64,000 bases of DNA. Origin: Terriglobia bacterium. Its GTDB lineage: Bacteria; Acidobacteriota; Terriglobia; Terriglobales; Acidobacteriaceae. The stretch spans positions 1-64,000 of the forward strand of contig JAIQEY010000031.1 in assembly GCA_020073565.1 (NCBI GenBank), read 5' to 3'. The position numbers were made by a program, and so were the translations under genes. The first letter of the stretch is position 1. The number at the start of each line of letters is the position of its first letter. Positions 1 through 9,137 of the stretch are shown piece after piece. The notes below the pieces were generated by a model, which was not told the DNA's origin, did not search any database, and saw only the letters and a list, made by a program, of their open reading frames with translations.

Positions 1-1763
1 TGGTAGCCGGAGATCAGCAGCACCCGGAGGCCGGGTTTCTGCTGGCGCAACTGATCAGCGAGTTCGCGGCCATTCATACCGGGCATCATCCAGTCGGCGA
101 CGAGGAGGTCAATATCTGCGGCCCGCTCGGCAAAAATCTTCAATGCGCGTTTTCCGCTGGATGCTTGCAGGATCCGGTATCCGGCATTGTGGAGAATTCT
201 TTGCATGGAGTTGCGGGCGCTGGCGTGGTCATCGACCAGGAGGATGGTCTCGCCGGCGCGCAAGTTGAGCGATGAGGCAGTTGCTTCGCTGGCGGCCGTG
301 ATCACGGGAAGAAAGACTTCGATGCGGCTTCCGCGTCCGGGCTCGCTCTCGATCTGGATCACTCCGCCTGATTCGTCGACGATGCGGCGAACGGTCGCTA
401 GACCAAGACCAGTGCCGTGCCCGGGCTGCTTGGTGGTGAAGAAGGGCTCGAACAAGCGAGCGCGGGTGGAAGCGTCCATGCCGCAGCCGTTGTCTTCGAC
501 GGTGAGAGAGACGGCGGGCTGGCTATCGCCGGGGAAGTCGGTGGCTTCGGTGCGCACGGTGATGCGTCCGCCCTGCGGCATGGCATCGCGTGCGTTCAGC
601 ACCAGGTTGAGAAGCACCTGCCGCAGTTGCGCCTGATCCGCGAGCACTCTTCCGAGGCCGGCGCCAAGCACGGTCACCAGTTCAATTTGTTCCCCGACCA
701 GCCGCCGGAGCAGGTTTTCGGTCGAGGCGACGACCTCATTGATCAGAACAGGCCGGGGCTGCGGAACCTGTTTGCGCGCGATGGCCAGCAGTTGCTGGGT
801 CAAGGCTGCGCCCTGCTCTCCCGCCATGCGCACTTCCTCTACGTGTTGGCGCAGGCGGTCGCCCGGTTCCAGGGCAGAGGACAGCAGATCGCAATAGAGG
901 AGGATGCCGGTGAGCAGGTTGTTGAAGTCGTGCGCGACTCCGCCCGCCAGTCGCCCGATGACTTCCATTTTTTCGGCTTCGCGCAACTGTTCTTCCACGC
1001 GCCTGCGTTCGGTGGTGTCTTCGAGCATGGCGATCAGGAACTTGGGCTCGCGGTCGGCAGCGCGCACTGTCGATACGGTCAGATGACCCCACATGTACGA
1101 GCCATCCTTGCGGCGAAAGCGCTTGTCCAGTTCAAAGCTGTCGCGGGCGCCCGACATCAGTTCGGCGATCAGAATTTCGTCCTGCCCGAAATCGCCGGGG
1201 TGAAGTTCGCGCGGGTGCATGCCCACCAGTTCTTCATGGGTGTACCCGAGCAGTGTGGTGAGCGCAGGATTGCATTCGAGCATGTATCCATCGAGATTGC
1301 AGATGCTGATACCGAGCGCCGCGCACTCGAACATGGCCCGGAAGCGCAACTCGCTGTCGCGCACCGTGCGGCTCAGTGCGGCGCGTCGGGGTTCCCGCAG
1401 GGCAATGAGCACGAGCGGACGGACGCCGTGCTGGAAACGGGTGCAGCGCACTTCCACACGCACCTCGTCGCCATCGGCACGCCGTACTACCTGCTCACAG
1501 GCGGGATGTTGACAGGATCGTGTCTGGCCGGCAAACAGGTCGTGGCAGAAGCGGTTGGGCGGGAAGACGTCCCAGACCGACTGGCCCACCAAATTGCCGG
1601 GCCGCGGGTATCGCAGGAGTTCCGTGCAGGCGGGATTGGCGAGGATGAGAAGCTCATTCTCGACCAGGAGCAGACAGTCTGGGCAGGCTTCGAAAGCATC
1701 CTGCAGCAGGTCCGGTTCGATTCCCCCCAAGCTGTTGCTGGCGATTTGCCTGGCCACGCTCAT
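1..1763 (-). CDS. Hybrid sensor histidine kinase/response regulator (3' end cut by window edge)
   Basis: Reading the minus strand from ATG 1763 (SD-like CAGGAG about 9 nt upstream) gives one open frame to the window edge. Order: a Cys-rich PAS-like region (start MSVARQIASNSLGG), a second PAS domain ending in EDTTERRRVEEQLREAEK, a HisKA H-box (GGVAHDFNNLLTG), an HATPase domain (NLVLNARDAMPQGG, VEDNGCGMD, FFTTKQPGHGTGLGLA), then a receiver domain starting ILLVDDHASARNS with acceptor Asp in LLVADWMMPGMNG. No membrane segment is seen, so it is probably a cytoplasmic sensor. The ligand is unknown. The receiver C-terminus is missing. The fused receiver suggests an internal phosphorelay or an adaptor role. 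No partner regulator lies next to it. Confidence 0.9.
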   Translation of the reverse strand, partial: MSVARQIASNSLGGIEPDLLQDAFEACPDCLLLVENELLILANPACTELLRYPRPGNLVGQSVWDVFPPNRFCHDLFAGQTRSCQHPACEQVVRRADGDEVRVEVRCTRFQHGVRPLVLIALREPRRAALSRTVRDSELRFRAMFECAALGISICNLDGYMLECNPALTTLLGYTHEELVGMHPRELHPGDFGQDEILIAELMSGARDSFELDKRFRRKDGSYMWGHLTVSTVRAADREPKFLIAMLEDTTERRRVEEQLREAEKMEVIGRLAGGVAHDFNNLLTGILLYCDLLSSALEPGDRLRQHVEEVRMAGEQGAALTQQLLAIARKQVPQPRPVLINEVVASTENLLRRLVGEQIELVTVLGAGLGRVLADQAQLRQVLLNLVLNARDAMPQGGRITVRTEATDFPGDSQPAVSLTVEDNGCGMDASTRARLFEPFFTTKQPGHGTGLGLATVRRIVDESGGVIQIESEPGRGSRIEVFLPVITAASEATASSLNLRAGETILLVDDHASARNSMQRILHNAGYRILQASSGKRALKIFAERAADIDLLVADWMMPGMNGRELADQLRQQKPGLRVLLISGY

Positions 1764-2084
1764 CACAGAACCGCTCCTGAGAGATCCCGCGACTTGCGCG
1801 CGACCGGCTTTTCGATCTCTCTGCGGCCCGGGGGAAAACCGCATGAAATGGGGGCGAGCAGAACAGCGCGGAATTCCAAGCTGGGAAGGAACAGGCCCGC
1901 CAGCTTTCCGCGAATGAACCGCTTCACCTAATTGGGAATAATTGTAACGGAAACGCCACGGCTTCTAAGTGCTAGAGGTCACATGGGTTTGTGATGTTTC
2001 GAGGAGTTTGGTTCGGCCCCGTGAAGCCAGGAATTGCCCAGAATGGCGCACTTCCGAGCGCCCAATTCGGGACGAGGCCCGGGT
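1764..2084. other. Intergenic region without a recognised gene
   Basis: This 321-bp stretch separates the hybrid kinase from the 3' end of the lipoprotein gene; both are transcribed leftward. It should hold the kinase promoter. A TACAAT-like -10 is present on the minus strand near 1940, but no convincing -35 goes with it. Nothing else was recognised. Confidence 0.5.
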
Positions 2085-2693
2085 TTACCTGAGATCCAAG
2101 TCTCGTGCCAGACGGAAGCTTAGTCGTCGCTCCGGACCCAAGACGATTTCCGTCTGAACAGCAGCGGTCGGCCCGGCCGGGGCGGATGCGCCAATCATGG
2201 CTGAGCTGCGTTCCTCGCGCGCACCGCCCTTGGCGAACAGGCTGGAGGTTTCAATCGGGAAAGTCCTCTCGCTTACGGTCAGAGTGACGAGTGCCAGGCG
2301 GAGATAGCCGGGGTCGTGCGGCCCGGCGGAAGGCTTGGCGTCGAGCACGCTTCCCGAGACGGCCGCGCCACGCGGAGCCAATGTTTGTCCATCAATCACG
2401 ATGGGCGCATCGAGGGTTGCTGCGAAACTGTCTCCCGTGTGCGCCGAGGCGCTGGAAAGATTGCGTTGCAGGCAGATGGTAAGCGGTGTCCCTTCGGGCA
2501 GGCGCGTGACCGATGGAATGAGCGAGCGGCTGGGCGAAATGCCCGCGGACTGGGGCTGGCGATCGAAGGGCAGTTTCTGGGAAGATTCCGATTTAGTTGC
2601 ATCCGCGGCGGGCAGGTCCGTCTGTCGAGCACAACTCAGGGCTAGGCCCACGCCCGCGATTACGGCGATCCGGCACGTAATGGACGGCTTCAT
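2085..2693 (-). CDS. Putative exported lipoprotein of unknown function
   Basis: About 202 residues. The start at ATG 2693 is chosen because the protein then begins MKPSITCRIAVIAGVGLALSC, a lipoprotein signal with a lipobox-like LALSC; an in-frame ATG 57 bp upstream would bury this signal. The middle (RLPEGTPLTICLQRNLSSASAHTG, then DSFAATLDAPIVIDGQTLAPRGA) resembles acidobacterial envelope proteins where a small beta domain follows a lipoprotein anchor, but I cannot assign a family. It is probably attached to a membrane facing the periplasm. It lies between the kinase and the OmpA-like gene on the same strand, but gaps of about 260-320 bp argue against a tight operon. Confidence 0.7.
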   Translation of the reverse strand: MKPSITCRIAVIAGVGLALSCARQTDLPAADATKSESSQKLPFDRQPQSAGISPSRSLIPSVTRLPEGTPLTICLQRNLSSASAHTGDSFAATLDAPIVIDGQTLAPRGAAVSGSVLDAKPSAGPHDPGYLRLALVTLTVSERTFPIETSSLFAKGGAREERSSAMIGASAPAGPTAAVQTEIVLGPERRLSFRLARDLDLR

Positions 2694-2822
2694 ATCGGTC
2701 GTTTTGGTGCCGCAAGGCGGATGCCAATCTCCACAATCAAAACAATACACTTGCGCTCAGGAATTGAGCCGAAACCATGTAGTTTCTGCCTGGAGAACGC
2801 CGTGGGTTGCGACTTGAGTAGT

Positions 2823-2849
2823 GGACGGGCGGGGGCGCCCGTCGCTCCA
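2823..2849. repeat. Intergenic dyad repeat, family E copy 1
   Basis: The core ACGGGCGGGGGCGCCCGT followed by CGCTCCA recurs with small changes at 34061-34084 and 37241-37266. The core is self-complementary and could fold as a GC-rich hairpin. All three copies lie between genes. It may be a REP-like element or a transcription end signal. Confidence 0.6.
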
Positions 2850-2954
2850 TTTTGGTCAGGATGAAAAAAAACGGAGGAAGCGCTTGGCTTCCTCCGTATT
2901 CTTCGTGGTCATCCAGGGCGGCGGTGAAAGGTACCGACGGTCACCCTGCCATGA

Positions 2955-4757
2955 TCACTTCTTTTTCGCTGGTGCCTTCGCGCCCTTCTTCGCCGCTGCG
3001 GCCTTCCTCTCGGCTTCCCTCCCGCCGATCAGAGTCAATGAATCAGCAGCATTGAACGGGTACTGCCGCACCGATGTTTCGCTTGTTTGGCCCGCCGCGT
3101 TCAAAGTGACGTCCACGCGGCGATTGCTTGCCCAGATGATGGTCTTCATGTTGCGCAGGACCCGGGCCCGTTCCTCTTTCGTCAGCTCGGGATTCTGCTC
3201 GACCGCCGCCTTCACCTCATCCGCGGTTAGGTTGCTCTGCTTGCCAAAAGCTTTGGTTGCGAGGTTGGCCTCGGGTACGCCATTCTCGATCAGGACGCTC
3301 TTGACGCGCGCTACACGACGCTCGGAGAGTGCCTGGTTGTAAGGCACGGAGCCACGCACGTCGGCGTGTCCTTCGAGGGTCAGGTGAGCATCCGGCTTGG
3401 CCTCAAGATACTTCTTGAAATCCGCGGCCAGCGAAACCAGAGTTTGCTCCTGACTCTTAACCAGGCCAGCGTTTGGTTCCTTCTCGGTCGGCTTGGCGGT
3501 CACAAAATACACGCTGTGGAGCGCGAGCCGGGCCTCCAGTGCCTTGTCCACAACCGGTGGCGGCGGTGGCGGCGGGTTGTTCACTGTAACGGTGTTCGTC
3601 GTCGAGGCCGTCAACCCACGGGAGTCGGTGCAGGTTGCGTTCACGGTCGCTGCACCTGCGGAAGCGCCGGTGGTGGTGAGCGTCGCGGAATTGCCGCTGC
3701 CCGCGATGCTGCCTGCACTGGAGGTCCAGTTGCCTACCGTGACGGTCGCGTTATCAGGACTGGTGCAGGTGCAGGTGATGGTGGAGGCTGTGCCGACTTC
3801 GACCGTTCCCGGATTCGCCGAGCAGGAAATCTGCGGCGGATTCAGCGGCTTCACCGTAAAGTTCGAGGTGCAGCTGGCTTCGCCGCCCTTCTTTACTTTG
3901 GGATCTGACACGCGGGCGGTGGCAGCATAGCTGCCGGGGGCCGCGCCGGCGGTGTCGATCGTCGCACCGGTCTCTTTCCCTTCGATCTTGCCACCCGTGC
4001 TGGACCAGTCGTACTTCAACGTGTGCTTGGGGTTGAAGCCACTGGGCGCGACGGTTACGTGCAACGGTTCACCGACCAGCACTTCGCTGCGGTCGATGGA
4101 GCAGGCCGCCACCGGGGGTATTTGGGGCGCGCCGCCAAAATTGAGGACCAGGCCGCTCCGCAGGCGGGCACCATTGAAGGTTGGGCGCCGGAGGTGCGGA
4201 TCACCGTCAAGGGGCACAACGTTGGCAAAGTTGAAGTGGCCGTAAACGTAATCAGCCTCGAACAGGCGGAAACTCACTGACTTCCAGATTTTCAGATCCA
4301 TGCCGCCACCCAGAATGGCGCCCAGGCCGGTGGTGTTATAGATACCGGTTTTGGGTCCGAGGTGGTTCGCACCGAGCAACGTGTGTGCGAAGAAGTTCAC
4401 GCCTTCGCCGCGCCAGGTCACCTTGGGCCCGAGGGTGAAGGTGTTTTCATTGGCAGTGTCCGACCAGTTTCCACCGTAATCACCCTCGAGAGCCATGTAC
4501 TTGGTGAAGTTATAGGCAAAGCTGATGCCGACGCCCTTCGCCATCGAAGGCAACTTGAAAGCCAGGGGATTGCCAAAAGCATCGGTTCCGTTGGGGATGT
4601 TGCCGCCCGGGTTCAACCACTGATAACCCAGAAACAGTTCCGCCTTGGGAGGATGTTCGTCCTGGGCATTCATCAGGGTCGACAATCCTGCGAGGACAAT
4701 CACCAAAATCAGCGCAAAGCCTGCGTTTTTCCGGCATGTTGCTTGACAAAGTGGCAT
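2955..4757 (-). CDS. OmpA-family outer-membrane protein with Ig-like repeats
   Basis: 600 residues behind a strong SD (AGGAGG, 6 nt before ATG). Signal peptide about 1-31 (FALILVIVLAGLSTLMNAQ). Residues about 35-200 resemble an OmpA-type beta-barrel (AELFLGYQWLNPGG, aromatic alternating strands). Two Ig/PKD-like domains follow (start ACSIDRSEVLVGEPLHV and ISCSANPGTVEVG), then a run of seven prolines, then a C-terminal OmpA peptidoglycan-binding domain (LTLEGHADVRGS, YNQALSERRVARVKSVL). The tail is Lys/Ala-rich (KKGAKAPAKKK). It probably ties the outer membrane to peptidoglycan. The Ig-like linker makes it longer than classical OmpA, as is common in acidobacteria. Confidence 0.9.
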   Translation of the reverse strand: MPLCQATCRKNAGFALILVIVLAGLSTLMNAQDEHPPKAELFLGYQWLNPGGNIPNGTDAFGNPLAFKLPSMAKGVGISFAYNFTKYMALEGDYGGNWSDTANENTFTLGPKVTWRGEGVNFFAHTLLGANHLGPKTGIYNTTGLGAILGGGMDLKIWKSVSFRLFEADYVYGHFNFANVVPLDGDPHLRRPTFNGARLRSGLVLNFGGAPQIPPVAACSIDRSEVLVGEPLHVTVAPSGFNPKHTLKYDWSSTGGKIEGKETGATIDTAGAAPGSYAATARVSDPKVKKGGEASCTSNFTVKPLNPPQISCSANPGTVEVGTASTITCTCTSPDNATVTVGNWTSSAGSIAGSGNSATLTTTGASAGAATVNATCTDSRGLTASTTNTVTVNNPPPPPPPVVDKALEARLALHSVYFVTAKPTEKEPNAGLVKSQEQTLVSLAADFKKYLEAKPDAHLTLEGHADVRGSVPYNQALSERRVARVKSVLIENGVPEANLATKAFGKQSNLTADEVKAAVEQNPELTKEERARVLRNMKTIIWASNRRVDVTLNAAGQTSETSVRQYPFNAADSLTLIGGREAERKAAAAKKGAKAPAKKK

Positions 4758-5041
4758 GGATTCCTCCTATCAAGTCCTTACAAACTTATCGAGTAAAAGC
4801 ATACGGAACAGCGACAGGGAACCTTGAATGGCGTTGCAAGAATCAGGCTGCATTGGGGAACGGAGAATTCTACAGCAAGGTGGCGGTTCAGGAAAAGAGA
4901 AAGGAATAACTGGCGCGGTTTCGCATAGCCACCAGTTGTGCGACTGCGGCGCCGAGTGCAGCAGGGAAGCGGCCCTTTCTCAAGTTGATATGCCCGGAGT
5001 GAGTTGCGGGGTGCGGCTTCACCTGAATAATATGGATCGGA

Positions 5042-6433
5042 ATGACACAAGAACGCGTACTGATCGTCGAAGACGAGGAAAACGAACGCACCGGACTGGC
5101 CGAACTGATCTCGAGTTGGGGGTACCGCACGGAGACGGCCACCGACGGCGTCGAAGCTTTGGAAAAGGTCACGGCCTTTGGTCCCTCAATCGTCATAACG
5201 GACATCAAAATGCCGCGGATGGACGGGATGGAACTGGTCGAACGGTTGGCTGATCTTTCGACGTCGATTGCGGTGGTCATGGTGACGGCGCAGAAGACGA
5301 CCGAGACCGCATTTCACGCGGGGCGGCTGGGGGTGCAGGATTACATTGAGAAGCCGATCGATTTCCGGCGCCTGCGCTCGATCCTGACCAACATCGGCGA
5401 AATTCTCAACACGCGTACTGAAAATGAATCCCTGCGGAAAACTCTGCGAGACAAGGGAGCACTGGGCCGATTAGTCGGTTCCTCCGCCCCGATGCAAGAG
5501 ATTTTTCATCTGATCGAGATGGTGGCGCCGAGCACGGCTTCGGTCCTGATTACCGGATCGAGTGGCACGGGCAAGGAACTGGTGGCGCGCACGATTCACG
5601 ATCTGAGTCCGCGGAGAAACAAACCCTTTGTGCCGATTAATTGCGCAGCCATTCCCGAGACGCTGATCGAGAGCGAGATTTTCGGCCACGAGAAAGGCGC
5701 CTTCACGGGTGCGCTCGAGCGGCGGACGGGCTGTTTCGAACTCGCCGAAGGGGGAACGCTGCTGCTGGACGAGATCGGCGAGATGCCGGTGGCCACGCAG
5801 GCCAAGCTGCTCCGGGTGCTTGAGGACCACAAATTGCGGCGGCTGGGCAGCAAGGTCGAGACCTCGGTCGACGTGCGCGTTCTGGCCGCGACCAACAAAG
5901 TTCCGGAGGACGCGGTTGCCGAGGGCCAACTGCGCCAAGATCTTTACTATCGGCTGAATGTTTTCAATATCAATATGCCTGCGCTGCGCGAGCACAAGGA
6001 GGACATTCGCGAACTGGTCAAACAGTTGCTGGCGGAGATGAGTCAAAAACACGACCGCAAGGTGGCGGACGTGAGTGAAGCGGTCCTGAATCTATTTCAG
6101 AGTTACTCCTGGCCGGGCAATGTCCGCGAGCTGCGAAACACCCTGGAGCGTGCCGTGATCGTGTGTGAGGGCGGTTTGATCGAAACCAAGCATCTGCCGC
6201 CCGGGTTTGGACAGAGCGTGCGCCCGGTCGTGAATGATCCTGATGCCTTGCACCTGGGCGTGGGGACAACCGTTGAGGAGGCTGAGCGGCTGCTCATCCT
6301 GAAAACTCTGCAGTCCACGCACAACAACAAGACGCGGGCGGCCGAGATTCTGGGCATCAGCCTGAAGACGCTCCACAATAAGTTGAAGGAATATGGCCGG
6401 CCGCAGGATGCGGTGCTGGCCCCGGAAGAATAG
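5042..6433 (+). CDS. NtrC-family sigma54-dependent response regulator
   Basis: 463 residues. Receiver domain 1-120 with phospho-acceptor D54 (VITDIKMPRMDG). AAA+ domain about 145-380: Walker A GSSGTGKE (172-179), sigma54-contact loop GAFTGA (219-224), Walker B LLLDEIGEM, and R-finger region. C-terminal Fis-type helix-turn-helix (NNKTRAAEILGISLKTLHNKL). When phosphorylated it should hydrolyse ATP to open sigma54 promoters. The membrane histidine kinase 155 bp downstream on the same strand is its obvious partner, so phosphotransfer from that kinase to D54 is inferred. Target promoters are not evident in the window. Confidence 0.95.
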   Translation: MTQERVLIVEDEENERTGLAELISSWGYRTETATDGVEALEKVTAFGPSIVITDIKMPRMDGMELVERLADLSTSIAVVMVTAQKTTETAFHAGRLGVQDYIEKPIDFRRLRSILTNIGEILNTRTENESLRKTLRDKGALGRLVGSSAPMQEIFHLIEMVAPSTASVLITGSSGTGKELVARTIHDLSPRRNKPFVPINCAAIPETLIESEIFGHEKGAFTGALERRTGCFELAEGGTLLLDEIGEMPVATQAKLLRVLEDHKLRRLGSKVETSVDVRVLAATNKVPEDAVAEGQLRQDLYYRLNVFNINMPALREHKEDIRELVKQLLAEMSQKHDRKVADVSEAVLNLFQSYSWPGNVRELRNTLERAVIVCEGGLIETKHLPPGFGQSVRPVVNDPDALHLGVGTTVEEAERLLILKTLQSTHNNKTRAAEILGISLKTLHNKLKEYGRPQDAVLAPEE

Positions 6434-6579
6434 TTCTCAGTTTCAGTTCTCAGCAAGAGCCGAGGGGGTCTTGATCGGAGTGGGACGGTGAGAACTGTTT
6501 TTCTATTGCTGAGTAGAAAGACACGGTTCCCAGGGAGACCCGTTAGTTCCCGCCGAGCGGAGTACTGGGAACTGAGAAC
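6432..6579. repeat. Intergenic dyad repeat region, family A copy 1
   Basis: The gap between the NtrC-type gene and its kinase carries AGTTCTCAGTTTCAGTTCTCAG (6432-6453, written here as overlapping AGTTCTCAG words), GAGAACTG, and ACTGGGAACTGAGAAC at 6564-6579. The last 16-bp word recurs exactly at 45673-45688. The two ends are partly complementary, so the leader of the kinase transcript could fold. Confidence 0.55.
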
Positions 6580-6588
6580 GGATCTTTC

Positions 6589-8448
6589 ATGAGCCGAAAA
6601 GCCATCATCGTGTTTGTCATCACCATGCTGTTCACAACGATGGTGGTGGCATTTTCATGGGTCTATCTCTCGCAATTGCTGCGGCAGCGTCTGCTCTGGG
6701 CGGACGAAACCGCCTCCGGACTGACGCGCCAGATGGAATACACGGCATCGAAAGCGGTGCCGGATCTGACCAGCACCCGGGTGGATACAGCGAACCCGAA
6801 GGCCCTGCGTACGGCCATAACCAGCTTCCTGCAGACCGACACCAACCTGAACGACATGCTGGAGTCGGTGGTTGGGAACTCACAGATCATCTACGATGCC
6901 GCCGTTGTCGATACCAGCGGCGTGGCGATTCTGGATACCAATCCCACATTGAACGGCAAGCCGGTCTCGCAACGGCCCTCGTTGAATGTCCTGCGAGACG
7001 CGGGTTTCCGCCGCCAACTGAGCCTGTTGTACGGCCCGTCCGCTGTGTATGACGTCAGCATCCCGCTGGAACTGGACGGCTTGCCGTTCGGCAGCGTACG
7101 GGTCGGCGTTTCCACGGTTTTTCTACGGAACGAACTGGCAACCAAGCTGCAACAGGCGGGGTTCTTCTCGGTGGTCGCGATCTTCTGCTCCCTGCTGCTT
7201 TCCGCGGTCGTTTCCAATGTTGCGCTCGGACCGTTGAAAACGATCGCCCGCAACCTGGACAACGCCAGCGCGGGCGAAACCGATCTGTTGCCGGCGGAGG
7301 AATCGAGTTCAGACGAGGTGGGCCTGGTCTCCTTGAAGATCGCACACCTGGGCCGGCAGATTCGCGACTCCAACCAGATCTTCTCCGCGTTGAAAGACAA
7401 CGTCGAGCAAGTGATGGCGAAGCTGCAGGACGGTCTCATGCTTTTCACGCGCGACTCTCGGGTCGTGCTGGTGAGCGCTTCGGCGGAAAAGTTCCTGGGC
7501 CGGCCGCGCCGCGAGATCCTGGGGCGCAGTGCCGAGGAGATCTTCTCGGACGGATCGGTGCTCGGGGCAGTGGTGCTGCCGGCGTTCCAGAAGCAGCGTC
7601 CGCTGGTGCAATACGACTTCGACGCTGCGGACGGCCGCCGCGTGCAAGTGTCGCTCGATTTTATCCAGGAAAAGGGAACCTCGATCGGAGCGTTGCTGAC
7701 GATGCGCGATGCTGAATCGGTGCGCCGCATTGAGGACGAGATCGAAATCTCAAGGCGCTTGTCGGCGGCGGGACGGCTCACTCGCGGAGTCGCGCACGAG
7801 GTGAAGAACCCGATCAACGCGATCGTGCTGCACTTGCAGCTGCTTCAGAACAAGCTGCAGCAGGATGACCCCGAGACCCGTCGGCACATGGACATCATCG
7901 GAAACGAAATTCACCGCTTGGATCGTGTGGTGCAGATTCTGGTGGACTTCACCCGCCCGCGCGATCTTCATCTGGAAGAGATGGACATGCGGAAGATCCT
8001 GGAAGACGTTGCGGTGCTGGCTGGACCGGAAGCGGGGCGGCACGGTATCCGGATCGCACAAGACCTGGCGGACGATCCGTTAGTGGTGCGCGTCGATCCG
8101 GATCTGATGAAGCAAGCAATCCTGAACCTGGTATTGAATGGCGTGCAAGCCATGACGCAAGGGGGGACACTCACGCTGGCCGCGCGGCGCGACGATGAGG
8201 CGATCCTGATTGAAGTGCACGATCAAGGCAGCGGCATTCCGCCCGACGTCCGGGAGAAGATCTTCGAACTGTACTTTACGACCAAAAAAGACGGGACCGG
8301 AATCGGACTCGCGCAGACGTATCAGATCATGCAATGGCACTATGGCTCAGTGGAGTTCGATACTATCGTCGGCGCGGGCACCACCTTTCGGCTGCGACTG
8401 CCGGCGTTGAGCGCAAACCCGACGGCGCAGGCGGAAATGACGGCGTAG
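6589..8448 (+). CDS. Membrane sensor histidine kinase (HAMP-PAS-HisKA-HATPase)
   Basis: 619 residues. TM1 about 5-27 (IIVFVITMLFTTMVVAFSWV), an extracytoplasmic sensor region about 30-185 resembling a Cache-like fold (VDTSGVAILDTNPTLNGKPV, YDVSIPLELDGLPFGSVRVG), TM2 about 192-215, HAMP (VALGPLKTIARNLD), PAS (DGLMLFTRDSRVVLVS), HisKA with H403 (GVAHEVKNPINAIVLHLQLL), HATPase with N-box LNLVLNGVQAM, G1 HDQGSGIPPD and G2 DGTGIGLAQ. It senses an unknown envelope signal and probably phosphorylates the NtrC-type regulator encoded just upstream. The next gene starts 22 bp downstream, so three genes may share a transcript. Confidence 0.93.
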   Translation: MSRKAIIVFVITMLFTTMVVAFSWVYLSQLLRQRLLWADETASGLTRQMEYTASKAVPDLTSTRVDTANPKALRTAITSFLQTDTNLNDMLESVVGNSQIIYDAAVVDTSGVAILDTNPTLNGKPVSQRPSLNVLRDAGFRRQLSLLYGPSAVYDVSIPLELDGLPFGSVRVGVSTVFLRNELATKLQQAGFFSVVAIFCSLLLSAVVSNVALGPLKTIARNLDNASAGETDLLPAEESSSDEVGLVSLKIAHLGRQIRDSNQIFSALKDNVEQVMAKLQDGLMLFTRDSRVVLVSASAEKFLGRPRREILGRSAEEIFSDGSVLGAVVLPAFQKQRPLVQYDFDAADGRRVQVSLDFIQEKGTSIGALLTMRDAESVRRIEDEIEISRRLSAAGRLTRGVAHEVKNPINAIVLHLQLLQNKLQQDDPETRRHMDIIGNEIHRLDRVVQILVDFTRPRDLHLEEMDMRKILEDVAVLAGPEAGRHGIRIAQDLADDPLVVRVDPDLMKQAILNLVLNGVQAMTQGGTLTLAARRDDEAILIEVHDQGSGIPPDVREKIFELYFTTKKDGTGIGLAQTYQIMQWHYGSVEFDTIVGAGTTFRLRLPALSANPTAQAEMTA

Positions 8449-8470
8449 CTTGGTGCTTGGAACCTACAGT

Positions 8471-9058
8471 ATGGCTGTGACTCTGATCGTCGTGTTGGCG
8501 TGGCTGGGAGGCGCTCCGGCCTCGGGAACGGCCCTGCTTCCACAGGACCTTCCCGCCCCCAGTTCCACCCAGTCCCCGAGTTCTCCTCCGGCGGATCCCA
8601 CGCAGACAACACCCGCCAAAAGCGAGCCGCCTGCCACGGAGAAGGAAGCATCCGATAGCGCAGCGAAGAAGCATGCGGAAGGCGCGCCTGCGGGCAAGAG
8701 AACCAAGCGGCATCGGGTACGCAAAAGCGTGACGAAGCCTACGCCTGTCGGGCAGCCCCGCAAGATTGTGGTGCGCGAAGGCGGAGCGACCGCGCCTCCG
8801 GCACAGATTGTGCCTGGCGTGACTCCGCAGCAAGCCAGCCAGGAGCACCAGCATGCACTGGAACTGCTTCGGTCAGCCGAGGAAAATCTTAAGCAACTCG
8901 CCGGACGCGCTCTGGATTCCCGTCAGCAGGAGACGGTGGCGCAGATTCACAACTATGTGGATGGTGCGCGTTCCGCCCTGAACGATGGCGATACGCAGCG
9001 AGCGCAAACGCTGGCGCTTAAAGCCCAGCTGCTGGCAGACGATCTGGTCAAGCACTAA
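8471..9058 (+). CDS. Exported protein with basic Pro/Ala-rich linker and C-terminal helical domain
   Basis: About 195 residues from ATG 8471. A TTG at 8450 would also be in frame, but ATG gives a cleaner signal peptide (MAVTLIVVLAWLGGAPASG). A Pro/Ser/Thr/Ala-rich linker with a basic patch (KRTKRHRVRKSVTK) follows, then a helical C-terminus of about 70 residues (ALELLRSAEENLKQLAGRAL, QIHNYVDGARSALNDGD, RAQTLALKAQLLADDLVKH). The C-terminus may form a helical hairpin and a coiled coil. It starts 22 bp after the histidine kinase and is probably co-transcribed, so a role as envelope partner or output of that signalling pair is possible. No family was recognised. Confidence 0.65.
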   Translation: MAVTLIVVLAWLGGAPASGTALLPQDLPAPSSTQSPSSPPADPTQTTPAKSEPPATEKEASDSAAKKHAEGAPAGKRTKRHRVRKSVTKPTPVGQPRKIVVREGGATAPPAQIVPGVTPQQASQEHQHALELLRSAEENLKQLAGRALDSRQQETVAQIHNYVDGARSALNDGDTQRAQTLALKAQLLADDLVKH

Positions 9059-9067
9059 TTGGTTTTT

Positions 9068-9136
9068 GTAGCGCCGCCGTCCCGGCGGCTAGCCTGCTCT
9101 GAGCCGGAGCCACAGCCGGCAAGTTGCCGGCGCTAC
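9068..9136. repeat. GC-rich dyad between convergent genes, family D copy 1 (possible bidirectional terminator)
   Basis: Outer arms GTAGCGCC (9068-9075) and GGCGCTAC (9129-9136) are perfect complements. An inner hairpin GCCGCCGTCCCGGCGGC sits inside the left part. The element fills the gap between two convergent genes, which suits transcription termination. Related sequences occur at 47313-47334, 51871-51910 and 63584-63604. Confidence 0.5.
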
Positions 9137-9137
9137 T

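Noticed and set aside
417-1931. Long plus-strand ORF of 504 codons opposite the hybrid kinase
   Set aside because: The minus-strand frame contains unmistakable HisKA, HATPase and receiver motifs; the plus frame has none.
4911-4926. Sigma54-like TGGCGCG...GCA upstream of the NtrC-type gene
   Set aside because: The GG-to-GC spacing is one base short of the -24/-12 rule.
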